Origin: JANNMJ01 sp031426455 | Lineage (GTDB): Bacteria > Bacteroidota > Bacteroidia > Cytophagales > Hymenobacteraceae | Length of the DNA: 64,000 nt | NCBI GenBank assembly: GCA_031426455.1 | Contig: JANPLI010000105.1 | Location: forward strand, 29,901 to 93,900 | Direction of reading: 5' to 3' | Part shown: piece by piece, positions 1 to 8,132 of the stretch | Layout: each line of letters starts with the position of its first letter | Numbering within the stretch: the first letter of the stretch is position 1 | The notes under the pieces: model-generated | What the model was told of the DNA's origin: nothing | The model's input: only the letters and a program-made list of their open reading frames with translations | The model's database searches: none | Position numbers and translations under genes: made by a program

Positions 1-141
1 CTGCTCCTGAACCAGATCAAAGTCTTTACGCCAGAAATCGTAGTGGCGGCATTTGGCCAGCTCGTCCACCCGCAGCCGTCCGTGATGGATGGTGGGGTTG
101 CTGTTTTCGATGCCGGTAGCGAAGATGAAGCCGGGAACCAT
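1..141 (-). CDS. GH1-like glycosidase, N-terminal fragment (cut by window edge)
   Basis: Reading leftwards from the ATG at 139-141, the frame is open to the window edge and gives 47 residues. They begin MVPGFIFATGIENSNPTI and contain RVDELAKCRHYDFWRKDF. This resembles the start of bacterial family-1 glycosylhydrolase-like proteins, which open with an ATGIEN-type motif followed by RVDE and a W-x-x-D-F block. Only the N-terminus is visible, so substrate and catalytic glutamates cannot be judged. It is divergent from the galactose operon, with a 121-bp gap between the two starts. The family call rests on memory of this N-terminal pattern and is tentative. Confidence 0.55.
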   Translation of the reverse strand, partial: MVPGFIFATGIENSNPTIHHGRLRVDELAKCRHYDFWRKDFDLVQEQ

Positions 142-262
142 AGGAGCAAATCAGGAAGATGAACCCGTTCCTACGGCAAGCGGGCGCGCTCCGGTTGTGC
201 TACCTGCTGATTTACCGGGCCGGCGCTAACCGGTCAGGCCGTATTTGCCGTAACCTTACCCG

Positions 263-1237
263 ATGTTGACCCTCCGGCAAACGCCCTTCGGCTCCTACGC
301 CGCCTACGACCTGCACGACCCGCGCACCGGCGCGCTGGCCCGCGTGGTACCCGCTTATGGCGCCACGCTGGTGGCGCTCCGACTGCCCGCGCCCGGCGCC
401 GGCGCCGCGCAGGACGTGCTGGTTGGGCCGCCTCCTTCGGCCTGGCCCAACGACCCTAAATTCCGCAGCTCCCTTCTGCTGCCCTTCGTGAACCGCATCC
501 GCGACGGGCGCTACACCGCAAATGGGCAGCCGTATCAGTTACCCCTGAACGAGCCGGCCCGCGCCGTGGCGCTGCACGGTTTCGTCTTCCACCAGCCCTT
601 CTCCGTGGTAGCGCAGGCGGCCACTGCTGAATATGCTTACCTGACGCTTGCCTACGACGCGCCCGGCACGGTGCCCGGCTACCCGTTTCCGTTTCGGGTC
701 GAAATTACTTACACCCTGGCCGCTAACGGCCTCGCAATCAAGTGGCGCGCACAGAACACTGGCTCCACTGCGCTGCCATTGGGTGTGGGCTGGCACCCCT
801 ACTTCCAACTCGGCGGCCTGATCGATGAACTGGTGATTACGGCGCCCGTCCACGGTGCCGTCGCCACCGACCCCGACCGCCTGCTGCCCACCGGCGGATT
901 GGAAGCGGCACCTGATTTCAAGGGCGGCTTTATGCTCGGCCCGCACTTTATCGACCAGACCTTCACGCTGGAAGCTCCCCTAGCCGGCGGCATCATCGAG
1001 ACTACGCTCTACCGCCCGGCCACCGGCCAGCGCCTGACCCTGTGGCAGGATGCCGGCCCCGACCAGTTCACTTTCCTGCACCTCTACACCGACCCCAGCC
1101 GCACGATGCTTGCCCTCGAACCCGTCAGCAGTGCCCCCGATGCCTTCAACACCGGCCAGGGGCTGCTTCGCCTCGAACCCGGCGGCGTGTTCGAGGCGCG
1201 GTGCGGGGTCAGGATAGGTGGTGAGGTGGTGAGGTAG
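263..1237 (+). CDS. galM: galactose mutarotase (aldose 1-epimerase)
   Basis: A 324-residue cytoplasmic protein of normal family length with no signal peptide. It interconverts the alpha and beta anomers of galactose or glucose and so feeds alpha-galactose to GalK. The family's substrate-binding and catalytic residues are recognisable: the PFVNRI block at about 74-79, His105 in ALHGFVF, His178 in GVGWHPYF (proton donor in the family) and Glu286 in LALEPVS (catalytic base). It is the first gene of a galM-galK-galT Leloir cluster. Its TAG stop falls inside a GGTGGTGAGG-type repeat that separates it from galK. Confidence 0.9.
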   Translation: MLTLRQTPFGSYAAYDLHDPRTGALARVVPAYGATLVALRLPAPGAGAAQDVLVGPPPSAWPNDPKFRSSLLLPFVNRIRDGRYTANGQPYQLPLNEPARAVALHGFVFHQPFSVVAQAATAEYAYLTLAYDAPGTVPGYPFPFRVEITYTLAANGLAIKWRAQNTGSTALPLGVGWHPYFQLGGLIDELVITAPVHGAVATDPDRLLPTGGLEAAPDFKGGFMLGPHFIDQTFTLEAPLAGGIIETTLYRPATGQRLTLWQDAGPDQFTFLHLYTDPSRTMLALEPVSSAPDAFNTGQGLLRLEPGGVFEARCGVRIGGEVVR

Positions 1238-1287
1238 TGCTAACCCACCCCGCCACCTCACTACCCCACCCCACCACCACCGCATTA
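1218..1287. repeat. imperfect palindromic GGTGGTGAGG / CCACCTCACC repeat
   Basis: The end of galM and the galM-galK spacer consist of GGTGGTGAGGTGGTGAGGTAG followed by its near complement, CCGCCACCTCACTACCCC with CCACC repeats. The two arms could form a hairpin. The same words recur at 2646-2676, 48239-48320, 53478-53502 and, inside a coding frame, at 61823-61873, so this is a dispersed repeat family. The arms flank the galK start, so they could influence translation between the two genes; that is inference. Confidence 0.7.
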
Positions 1288-1290
1288 GCA

Positions 1291-2451
1291 ATGACTGACA
1301 CAATTTCCGCCGCTTTCCACGCTCGATTCGGCGCTGCCCCCCAGGTGGTGGTGCGCGCGCCCGGCCGCCTCAACCTCATTGGCGAGCACACCGATTATAA
1401 CGACGGCCTGGTGCTGCCCGCCGCCATCGACCGCGCGATCTACTTCGCCGTCAGCCTGACCGAAAGCGCCTCCGCCGAGCTGGTGGCCGTGGATCTGGGC
1501 GAAACCCACACCGCACCGCTGCCGGTGGGCGGGCCGGGGCCGGTGGCGTGGGCCAACTATCTGCTGGGCGTAATCGCCGGGTTTCAGGCGCGGGGCGTGG
1601 CCGTGCCGGGGCTGCAATGCGTGTTCGGCGGCGACGTGCCCGAGGGCGCCGGGCTATCCTCCTCGGCGGCACTGGAATGCGGACTGGCCGTGGCCCTGGA
1701 TGCGCTGCTCCGTACGCAGGTACCCCGGCTGGAACTGGCGCTGCTGGCGCAGCAGGCCGAACACACCTACGCGGGGGTGCGCAGCGGACTGATGGACCAG
1801 TTTGCCAGCCTTTTCGGGCGCGCGGCCCACGTGGTGCGCTTCGACTGCCGCTCCCACGACTATGCCTACTTCCCTTTCGACACGGCCGCTTACCGGCTCA
1901 TCCTCTGCAACTCCGGCGTGAAACACGCGCTGGCCTCCTCGGCCTACAACCAGCGTCGCCAGGAATGTGAAGCTGGCGTAGCGATTCTCCAACGACACCA
2001 CCCGAACATCCACAGCCTGCGCGACGCGACGCTCGCCCAGTTGGATGCCCATCGCGCCGCCCTGGGGCCAGTCATCTACCGCCGCTGTGCCTACGTGGTA
2101 GCCGAAAATGCCCGCGTAGCGGCGGCCTGTACCCACCTGCTGGCCGGCGACGTGGCGGCCGTCGGCCCGCTGCTTTATGCCACCCACGCCGGGCTGCGCG
2201 ACGACTACGAGGTAAGCTGCGCGGAACTCGACTTTCTGGTGGACACCGCCCGCCCGCTACCCGGTGTGCTGGGCGCCCGGCTGATGGGCGGCGGGTTCGG
2301 CGGCTGCACCCTCAATCTGATGGCGCCGGAGGCCGTCAGTGGGTTTATCGCCACGATGCAGCCGGCTTATGAGGCGCATTTCGGCGAAGCGCTGGAAGTG
2401 ATTGAGGTAGCCCTGGCCGATGGCGCGGGGGTGGTAGTGACTAGTGACTAG
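1291..2451 (+). CDS. galK: galactokinase
   Basis: A 386-residue GHMP-family kinase that phosphorylates alpha-D-galactose to galactose-1-phosphate with ATP. All three GHMP motifs are present: the sugar-binding GRLNLIGEHTDYNDG near residue 25, the phosphate loop GAGLSSSAALE near 125, and the C-terminal LMGGGFGGCTL near 335. The catalytic Asp lies in SGLMDQFAS. I chose ATG 1291 over an upstream GTG at 1237 because the extra 18 residues are repeat-derived (Thr/Pro/His-rich), while MTDTISAAFHARFG matches the family N-terminus. The last codons and the TAG stop lie inside a heptanucleotide tandem array, so the C-terminus can vary with copy number. Confidence 0.93.
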   Translation: MTDTISAAFHARFGAAPQVVVRAPGRLNLIGEHTDYNDGLVLPAAIDRAIYFAVSLTESASAELVAVDLGETHTAPLPVGGPGPVAWANYLLGVIAGFQARGVAVPGLQCVFGGDVPEGAGLSSSAALECGLAVALDALLRTQVPRLELALLAQQAEHTYAGVRSGLMDQFASLFGRAAHVVRFDCRSHDYAYFPFDTAAYRLILCNSGVKHALASSAYNQRRQECEAGVAILQRHHPNIHSLRDATLAQLDAHRAALGPVIYRRCAYVVAENARVAAACTHLLAGDVAAVGPLLYATHAGLRDDYEVSCAELDFLVDTARPLPGVLGARLMGGGFGGCTLNLMAPEAVSGFIATMQPAYEAHFGEALEVIEVALADGAGVVVTSD

Positions 2452-2490
2452 TGACTAGTGACTAGTGACTAGTGACTAGTGACTAGTGAC
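2435..2490. repeat. TAGTGAC tandem repeat, eight copies, spanning the galK stop
   Basis: Eight perfect head-to-tail copies of the 7-mer TAGTGAC run from inside the last codons of galK into the spacer, and a partial ninth copy (TAGTG) follows. The galK stop is the TAG of the third copy. Because 7 is not a multiple of 3 and the unit carries TAG and TGA, every reading frame meets a stop within about three copies. Slippage would therefore only alter the last few GalK residues. Confidence 0.95.
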
Positions 2491-2556
2491 TAGTGGGTTA
2501 CGGCTGAAGCCTGCTAATGACGCGATCTTCAGCCGCCGTGCCTGGTGTGGGCTTCC

Positions 2557-2591
2557 GCTAAGACGCAGAGGTTTCGCAGCGACGCAGAGCC
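2557..2591. repeat. ACGCAGAG-type short repeat
   Basis: The octamer ACGCAGAG occurs twice (2563-2570 and 2582-2589) around GTTTCGCAGCG in the galK-galT spacer. Related CTCTGCGTCTCTGCG words recur at 44155-44202 and 57816-57861, and a TTTCGC/GCAGAG variant at 27366-27465. No gene is seen in the 224-bp spacer. Confidence 0.5.
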
Positions 2592-2675
2592 AAGCTAACA
2601 CGCCGATTTTGTGGAGCGAGAGGAACACGTTCCTCGTAATGACAACCTCCACCACCTCACCACCTCACCACCCCA

Positions 2676-3803
2676 ATGGCCTTCGACTTCACCCAGCACC
2701 CACACCGCCGCCACAATCCACTGACCGGCGAGTGGGTACTCGTTTCGCCGCACCGGGCCTTACGCCCCTGGCAGGGGCAGGTGGAAGAACCCGCCCCCGA
2801 AGCGCGCCCTGCCTACGACCCCACCTGCTACCTCTGCCCCGGCAACGCGCGCGCCGGCGGGCAGGTAAATCCGCCGTACGCCAGCACCTTTGTCTTCGAC
2901 AATGACTTTCCGGCGCTGCTCCCGCCCGAAGCTGGGGCGGCGCAAAACGAAACGCCACCCCTACCCCCTGAAGGCGCCCCCGAAGAGCTGCTGCAAGCCG
3001 TCCCCGAAACCGGCACCTGCCGGGTGGTCTGCTTCTCGCCGCGCCACGATCTGACCTTGCCCGAACTGCCCGTGGAAGCCATCCGGGAGGTGGTGGATGT
3101 GTGGGCGCACGAATACCAGACGCTCGGCGCGCGGTCTGACATCAACTACGTCCAGATTTTCGAGAACCGGGGCGCCATGATGGGCGCCTCGAACCCCCAC
3201 CCGCACGGGCAGATCTGGGCGCAGGCCACCGTACCCGACCTGCCTGCCCGCGCCGGCGAACGCCAGGCCGTCTATTTCGCCCGCCACGGGCGCAGCCTGC
3301 TAACGGACTATCTAACCCGCGAGCTAACCGAGCCGGGCACCCCGCGCGTGGTCATCGAGAATGCCCATTTCGTGGCGCTGGTCCCCTTCTGGGCCACCTG
3401 GCCCTTCGAGACGCTACTGCTGCCGCGCCGGGCGGTACCGTCCATCGAGTTGCTGACCGGCGAGGAGCGCGACGCGCTGGCCGACGCCCTGCGCCAGCTC
3501 ACCATCCGCTACGACAACCTCTTCCGCATCTCTTTCCCTTACTCGGCGGGGCTGCACCAGCGCCCCACCGACGGCCATCCCCACCCCCACTGGCACCTGC
3601 ACTTCCATTTCTTCCCGCCGCTGCTGCGCTCGGCCATGGTGCGCAAGTTTATGGTGGGCTACGAGCTGCTGGCCGGCCCCCAGCGCGACATCACCCCGGA
3701 GCAGGCCGCCGAACGCCTGCGCGCCCTGCCGGCGGTGCATTATAAGGCGGCGCAAGGCCCCGCCAAAGCCGGAATAGCGCGCCTCGGGCCGCCACTGGGA
3801 TGA
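2676..3803 (+). CDS. galT: galactose-1-phosphate uridylyltransferase
   Basis: A 375-residue HIT-superfamily enzyme that exchanges UMP between UDP-glucose and galactose-1-phosphate. The metal site is visible: Cys51 and Cys54 in CYLCPGN, His124 in SPRHDLT, and His175 in NPHPHGQIW. His177 in the same motif corresponds to the nucleophile that carries the uridylyl group. The C-terminal half has a further histidine-rich block (HPHPHWHLHFHF). The length is typical. It follows galK by 224 bp of repeat-filled spacer. No galE is in view, so the epimerase must be encoded elsewhere. Confidence 0.93.
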   Translation: MAFDFTQHPHRRHNPLTGEWVLVSPHRALRPWQGQVEEPAPEARPAYDPTCYLCPGNARAGGQVNPPYASTFVFDNDFPALLPPEAGAAQNETPPLPPEGAPEELLQAVPETGTCRVVCFSPRHDLTLPELPVEAIREVVDVWAHEYQTLGARSDINYVQIFENRGAMMGASNPHPHGQIWAQATVPDLPARAGERQAVYFARHGRSLLTDYLTRELTEPGTPRVVIENAHFVALVPFWATWPFETLLLPRRAVPSIELLTGEERDALADALRQLTIRYDNLFRISFPYSAGLHQRPTDGHPHPHWHLHFHFFPPLLRSAMVRKFMVGYELLAGPQRDITPEQAAERLRALPAVHYKAAQGPAKAGIARLGPPLG

Positions 3804-3821
3804 CAGGTTACGCCGGCCTAA

Positions 3822-4241
3822 CCGCAAGGCTGCGCCCGGTCCGACGCCTACGAACTGACGGTCCCCGAGCTGGTCAATCTGCTGCCCGATGCCTCGGTCG
3901 AGTTGGTGGATCGCCTGACTAACACGCATTACGTGCTGGCCGATCAGCCGCTGATCCGGTTCACAGTCGAACAGGCCGGCGAAGTGCGCGGACGCTTCGC
4001 GCTCCACTTCGGCGAACGTAAGAGTCTGCCGGCCACGCCCCACCTGACGGTGTACCCCAACCCCGCTTCCGGCTTCGCGGTCATCGACTCGCCGCTGGCC
4101 GCGCGGGTGCTGGACGCGCTGGGCCGGGTGGTGCACGCCACCCCGGCTGGCCAGCCCCGCCTCGACCTGAAAGGGCTACCGCCCGGCGCCTATGTGGTGC
4201 GCACCACCGACGGCCGCACGGCCCGCCTGGTGGTGGAATAA
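3822..4241 (+). pseudogene. orphan T9SS type A sorting domain (3' remnant of a secreted protein)
   Basis: An open frame of 139 codons begins right after a stop (TAA at 3819) and has no ATG; only an internal TTG (3903) could start it. Its N-terminal part (YELTVPELVNLL, then a VDRLTN...FTVEQ...GRFALHFG stretch) matches the region just before the sorting domain in Bacteroidota secreted proteins. The end (LTVYPNPASGFAVI, DALGRVVH, LPPGAYVVRTTDG, RLVVE) is a complete T9SS C-terminal sorting signal. With no signal peptide or cargo domain it cannot be a functional secreted protein by itself, so I read it as a decapitated gene abutting galT. Confidence 0.75.
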
Positions 4242-4275
4242 GCGCCCTTCGGCGCCGGCTGATTATTACCTGTTG

Positions 4276-4307
4276 AACCTCCCGGAGCCGTTTGGCTCCG
4301 GGAGGTT
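4276..4307 (+). terminator. strong hairpin after the galactose operon
   Basis: A perfect 14-bp stem (AACCTCCCGGAGCC / GGCTCCGGGAGGTT) with a GTTT loop lies 34 bp after the T9SS remnant. The downstream T-run is weak (GCGTTTTGG), so it may act as a Rho-independent terminator or a 3'-stabilising hairpin. Confidence 0.7.
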
Positions 4308-4610
4308 CTGGCGTTTTGGGGGATAGAGTATTTGGTGTTGGAGCAGCACTGCCAGCCTGCCGCTACTGACGTTGCGCTCATCGCAAAAGAGCACACCCCG
4401 GCGCTGATCCACTACCCACCTAATCGAAAACACCGCCCCGACATCGGCTATGCAGGCGTGTAAAGCCGCGCTGTAGGCTCGGTGAGTGATTGATTTCTGG
4501 GGTAATCGCCTCCGGTCTTTGGGTTGGCGGCGGTTTTTGTTTTCCAAAAGCTAAAGAGAGTACAGTGGCTGCAAACTACTGGCTTGCAATAAAGCGGCAA
4601 ATGCGCAAGA
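4308..4610. other. gene-free stretch between galactose locus and ATPase module
   Basis: About 300 bp with no ORF I can support. Short open frames exist on both strands but show no recognisable motifs. The composition is somewhat lower in GC than the flanks. No RNA gene or clear promoter was seen. Confidence 0.5.
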
Positions 4611-5237
4611 TCACTGCTGCGGTGTTGTCATACCAGGGCGCGGCGTTTGGGCGCCAGCCAGCACTTCGGCCAACGCATCCACTAGCCGCTGGAACGAGCG
4701 GCATTCCAGCGCTAAGGTTGGGTCGAGGTGGTAGGTGAACGCTTCCTGATGGGTAGTCTCGCGATAGATATGGCCGTACGGCATTTGCTTCGTCAGCCAT
4801 TCCTTCACGCCGCGTTTGGCTTCAATCGTATAATCACGACGGGTTTCGTCCTTGATGAGCGGCGTATGGGGCGTAATCGATGCTAGGCTCGCCACCAGCC
4901 ATTCTTCGTACTCCCGGTAAGCGAATACCACCGCTACCGGGTACGGCAACCGGAAGGCGGCCAGGTCGGCGGCTAAGGCCCAGGCCTCGGCACGGGGACA
5001 GTCATCTTCCAGGTCGAGCAGCACGAGGGCGCCGTGGCACTGGCCGGCAGCCATCTTCATCCGCAGCAGCTCGGCGAAATCAGAAAGCCGGCGGCGCAGC
5101 GGCGCCAGCCCTTTCACGATGATGGGTTTGGCCGGTGCCCAGTCGTAGCGTTGGGCTTGTTTGAGCAGCTTCGTCAGCAGCACCGGCACGGCAGCCACGT
5201 CGCCGGGACCCTCCACGAGCGTAAGCAGATGCTTCAT
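4611..5237 (-). CDS. DUF4276 family protein (TOPRIM-like partner of the ATPase)
   Basis: A 208-residue protein whose N-terminus (LVEGPGD, residues 7-13), acidic strand (LVLLDLEDDCP, 71-81) and REYEEWLVAS block (108-117) match DUF4276. That family is generally regarded as TOPRIM-like: Glu9 and the Asp cluster at 75-79 would be metal ligands. It overlaps the upstream ATPase by 4 bp (ATGA), indicating translational coupling. Pairs of an SMC/OLD-like ATPase and a small TOPRIM-like protein are typical of anti-phage systems (PARIS, OLD classes), though those use other TOPRIM families. A nuclease role is inference; the pair has not been assigned to a named system here. Confidence 0.7.
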   Translation of the reverse strand: MKHLLTLVEGPGDVAAVPVLLTKLLKQAQRYDWAPAKPIIVKGLAPLRRRLSDFAELLRMKMAAGQCHGALVLLDLEDDCPRAEAWALAADLAAFRLPYPVAVVFAYREYEEWLVASLASITPHTPLIKDETRRDYTIEAKRGVKEWLTKQMPYGHIYRETTHQEAFTYHLDPTLALECRSFQRLVDALAEVLAGAQTPRPGMTTPQQ

Positions 5238-6511
5238 TCGGCGGCATCGGCTACGGGATCGGGCTGCCGATGCAACCCTTCGGCGCGCAGCAGCTCGCCG
5301 GGCGTGAAGAGCCGGCGCTGCACGACTTCGATTTGGTCCGTGGCCAACGGCCCCACGCGGGTTTCGCCGTTCACCCGCTCGACCATCAGGAACGATTCGG
5401 GCGGCAGGAAGTCCAGCAGGTCGGCGCTGTGCGTGGTCAGAATCAATTGCTGCCGCAGGCTGGCTTCGCGGAACAGCTCCGCCAGCACGGCCAGCATCCC
5501 GGTGTGGATGTTGACTTCGGGTTCTTCGATGGTGCGAAGGGGGAGTGGCTCCTGACCAGGATAGTGGCTCTCCTGCGCTGGCTGAAATAAGGCAGCCAGG
5601 ATACCCAGCGCCCGCAGGGTGCCGTCGGATTCCTGTTCCAGGTCCGACTTGCGGGGCTTGCTGCTGGCCGTCAGGTAGTGCAGGTAGGTGACCAAAAAGC
5701 TGCCGGTGGTTTCGACGGAAAAGTCGGTTACGCCGCTGACCAGGCGACTCAGCACGGCCTTGATTTCGCGGGCGTCTTCGCGGTTAGTGTGCAGGTGCCG
5801 CAGGACGGCGGCCAGGTTCTCCCCTCCCTCGCTGAAAGGCGTTTCCGTCACCAGGCGCTGTGGTGCCCGTAGCTCCTTCGGATTTAGAGTGTAGAACAGG
5901 GAGCGGGTCAGGCCCAGCGAGCATAGGTAGGCCATTTGCGCTATCCCTTGCACGTGCCATCGGCTAGGTCGGGGCGACTGCTTCAGCTCTTCTGTTGGCG
6001 CATCGTTAGCGAAGTATAAAGGGCCAGGTAGGTCAATCGGCCCAATTAGCTTATTCGTGGTCCCGAAGTCGGGGGATAGTTGCACAGTCTCTACCGCGTC
6101 GCTGTCTTGTAGTAGCAGTTCTGTCCCCTGGCGCACTCCTCGCACTAATGGTCGGGCTGGTACCTCAACGGTCAGTTCCTCACGCTTTACCTTCACTCCT
6201 TGGCGGGTGCCCGGCGACAGCGTCAGATCATAGGTTACTATCCGGCCCTGCCCATCGGCATACGTCACGCCGAGGCTGATATCAACTGCCTTCTTACTGC
6301 CCGTCCAGTGGCAGATTACGGCCAAGCCCTTGCGGTCCAGAATCGCTTGATCGAGGCCGCGCGTGAGGGCATCGCGCAGAAATCGCAGCGCATCCACCAC
6401 GTTGCTTTTGCCGGCGCCGTTCGGCCCGACCAGCACCGTGAGTGGCCCGATGGGCACATCCACTTCCCCGATGCTGCGGAAGTTTTTGATGCGTAGCCGC
6501 GTCAGGCGCAT
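5234..6511 (-). CDS. AAA/OLD-like ATPase
   Basis: A RecF/SMC-like ATPase of 425 residues. It starts MRLTRLRIKNFRSIG, with Walker A GPNGAGKS at about 29-36, an ABC-signature-like ESDGTLRALG, an acidic Walker B (RTIEEPEVNIHTG) and an ILTTHSADLL switch histidine, all in the order expected for AAA_21/OLD ATPases. I favour ATG 6511 over the first in-frame ATG at 6556 because the 15 extra residues are Pro/Ala-rich and family members start at the MxLxRLxIxNF strand. It is coupled to the DUF4276 gene by a 4-bp overlap. The pair stands alone between a spacer and a convergent-free operon, consistent with a self-contained defence or DNA-repair module. Confidence 0.8.
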   Translation of the reverse strand: MRLTRLRIKNFRSIGEVDVPIGPLTVLVGPNGAGKSNVVDALRFLRDALTRGLDQAILDRKGLAVICHWTGSKKAVDISLGVTYADGQGRIVTYDLTLSPGTRQGVKVKREELTVEVPARPLVRGVRQGTELLLQDSDAVETVQLSPDFGTTNKLIGPIDLPGPLYFANDAPTEELKQSPRPSRWHVQGIAQMAYLCSLGLTRSLFYTLNPKELRAPQRLVTETPFSEGGENLAAVLRHLHTNREDAREIKAVLSRLVSGVTDFSVETTGSFLVTYLHYLTASSKPRKSDLEQESDGTLRALGILAALFQPAQESHYPGQEPLPLRTIEEPEVNIHTGMLAVLAELFREASLRQQLILTTHSADLLDFLPPESFLMVERVNGETRVGPLATDQIEVVQRRLFTPGELLRAEGLHRQPDPVADAAE

Positions 6512-6584
6512 CGGCGCGGGCGGTGGGAGCGGCGGAATAGCAGCGGGCATAGGCACAAAGTAAGGTGGGCCGGCGTACTCACCC

Positions 6585-8132
6585 TCAGAACTGAAAGTAA
6601 ATAAACGGCTGCATCTCGGCGTTTTTCACCTGAAATAGCAGCACGATGACGGCCACGATCAGCAGCGCCTTGCCCAGGTCGGGCACCCGGCCGAACCAGA
6701 CGCGGACGCCGCCCTTCACGGGCGCCGGGATGAAGTGCAGGTAGTAGCCGAACGCCATCAGGCCGAACACCCGTGCGTAGGCGGGCAGCATCGCGGGAAT
6801 TAGCTGCGGCTGAAAATCAGTGCCGATCTGCCGGATCACGCTGCCGGCCAGGGCCAGGGTGTCAGCGCGGAAGAAGATCCAGCAAAAGCAGACGAAGTGG
6901 AAGGTGAGCAGCCAGGCTAAAAAGGTGGCGAGTGGCGAGTGGCGAGTGGCGGGATTCCTCGAAACTCGAAACTCGAAACTCGAAACGGCTTTGTGGACCG
7001 CCAGCGCCACGCCGTGGAGCGCGCCCCAGATCAGGAACCGGATGCTGGCCCCGTGCCAGAGGCCGCCGAGGAGCATCGTCAGGAACTGGTTGCGGTAGGC
7101 GCGGAGCTTGCCGTGCCGGTTGCCGCCGAGGGGGATGTAGAGATAGTCGCGCAGCCACGAACTGAGCGAGATATGCCAGCGCCGCCAGAACTCGGTGATG
7201 CTGGTGGACTGGTACGGCGAGTCGAAATTGAGCGAGAGCCGGAAGCCCAGCAGCAGCGCCACGCCGATGGCGATGTCAGTGTAGCCGCTGAAATCGCAGT
7301 AAATCTGGAGGGCGTAGCCGTACACGGCCATCAGGTTCTCGAAGCCCGTGAACTGCGTGGGGCCGGCGAACACGCGATCCACGAAGTTGGCGGCGAGGTA
7401 GTCGGAGATCAGGATTTTCTTCGCCAGCCCGTTGACGATCAGGAAGACGGCGCGGCCGTACTCGTCGCGCGTGAGGCGGTAGGGCGCGTAAAGCTGCGGC
7501 ACGAACTCCGAAGCCCGCACGATGGGCCCGGCCACAAGCTGCGGAAAAAAGGAGACGAAAAAGGCAAAGTCGAGGAAGCTCGTGACCGGCTTGAGTTCGC
7601 CCCGGTACACGTCGATGGTGTAGCTCATCGACTGAAACGTGTAGAACGACACGCCCACCGGCAGGATGATCGTGGCCACGTCGAAGCCCGTACCGGCGGT
7701 CTGGTTCACGGCCATCGCGAGCCAGTTCTGCGCCACGTAATGCGTACCGAGCGCCCAGTTCAGCGCGTCGACGAAGAAGAAGGTGTACTTGAAGTACGCC
7801 AGCACGCCCAGGTTTACGGTGCAGGAAGCGGCAATCAGCGCCTGCCGCACGGCGGGGCTTTTGGAGCGGTACACCGCCCGCGCCGCCGAGAAGTCGAAGA
7901 CGGCCGTGAACAGCAGCAGCAGCAGAAAATAACCGCCGGTTTTGTAGTAAAAAAACCACGAAAAGGCCATCAGAAAGAAGTTCCGAGCCTTGATGGTGCG
8001 GTAAATCAGGGGGTAGATCAGCAGCACGACGCCGAACAGCCCCCAGAACAGCGCCTGCGTGAAAAGCAGTGGCTGGTTGTCGTGATACAGCAGAAAGTCA
8101 GCTGTAACGGCGGTGCCCCGCGCCGTCGCCAT
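6585..8132 (-). CDS. MBOAT family O-acyltransferase (AlgI-like)
   Basis: A polytopic membrane protein of about 515 residues with the AlgI/DltB hallmarks: a VGVSFYTFQSMSY segment, QLVAGPIVR, CDFSGYTDIAIG, an EFWRRWHISLSSWLRDYLYIPLG-like region and the conserved LGGLWHGAS histidine motif. Such proteins move acyl groups across the membrane to SGNH-type partners that acetylate alginate, peptidoglycan or capsules. Two SGNH genes lie directly upstream on the same strand. The frame can start at 8225, but that adds residues encoded by REP-like hairpins. ATG 8132 is preferred, although its first dozen residues also derive from such a hairpin. A run of 7-bp repeats adds a hydrophilic loop near residue 400. 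Confidence 0.88.
   Translation of the reverse strand: MATARGTAVTADFLLYHDNQPLLFTQALFWGLFGVVLLIYPLIYRTIKARNFFLMAFSWFFYYKTGGYFLLLLLFTAVFDFSAARAVYRSKSPAVRQALIAASCTVNLGVLAYFKYTFFFVDALNWALGTHYVAQNWLAMAVNQTAGTGFDVATIILPVGVSFYTFQSMSYTIDVYRGELKPVTSFLDFAFFVSFFPQLVAGPIVRASEFVPQLYAPYRLTRDEYGRAVFLIVNGLAKKILISDYLAANFVDRVFAGPTQFTGFENLMAVYGYALQIYCDFSGYTDIAIGVALLLGFRLSLNFDSPYQSTSITEFWRRWHISLSSWLRDYLYIPLGGNRHGKLRAYRNQFLTMLLGGLWHGASIRFLIWGALHGVALAVHKAVSSFEFRVSRNPATRHSPLATFLAWLLTFHFVCFCWIFFRADTLALAGSVIRQIGTDFQPQLIPAMLPAYARVFGLMAFGYYLHFIPAPVKGGVRVWFGRVPDLGKALLIVAVIVLLFQVKNAEMQPFIYFQF
6924..6985. repeat. two heptamer arrays inside the MBOAT coding frame
   Basis: Four copies of a GTGGCG-type 7-mer (AGTGGCG, 6924-6951, the first slightly different) are followed by four perfect copies of CTCGAAA (6958-6985). 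Read on the coding strand they add a hydrophilic segment containing FEFRVS and ATRHSPLAT between two membrane segments. The array length happens to preserve the frame. The period is the same as in the arrays at galK and elsewhere. Confidence 0.9.

Noticed and set aside
2435..2490. CRISPR array
   Set aside because: Repeats are 7 bp without spacers; a simple tandem repeat. No CRISPR array or cas gene was seen anywhere in the window.
4266..4547. 93-codon minus frame before the DUF4276 module
   Set aside because: Its start region has no promoter, and its end reads through the operon terminator hairpin of the galactose locus; no motif.
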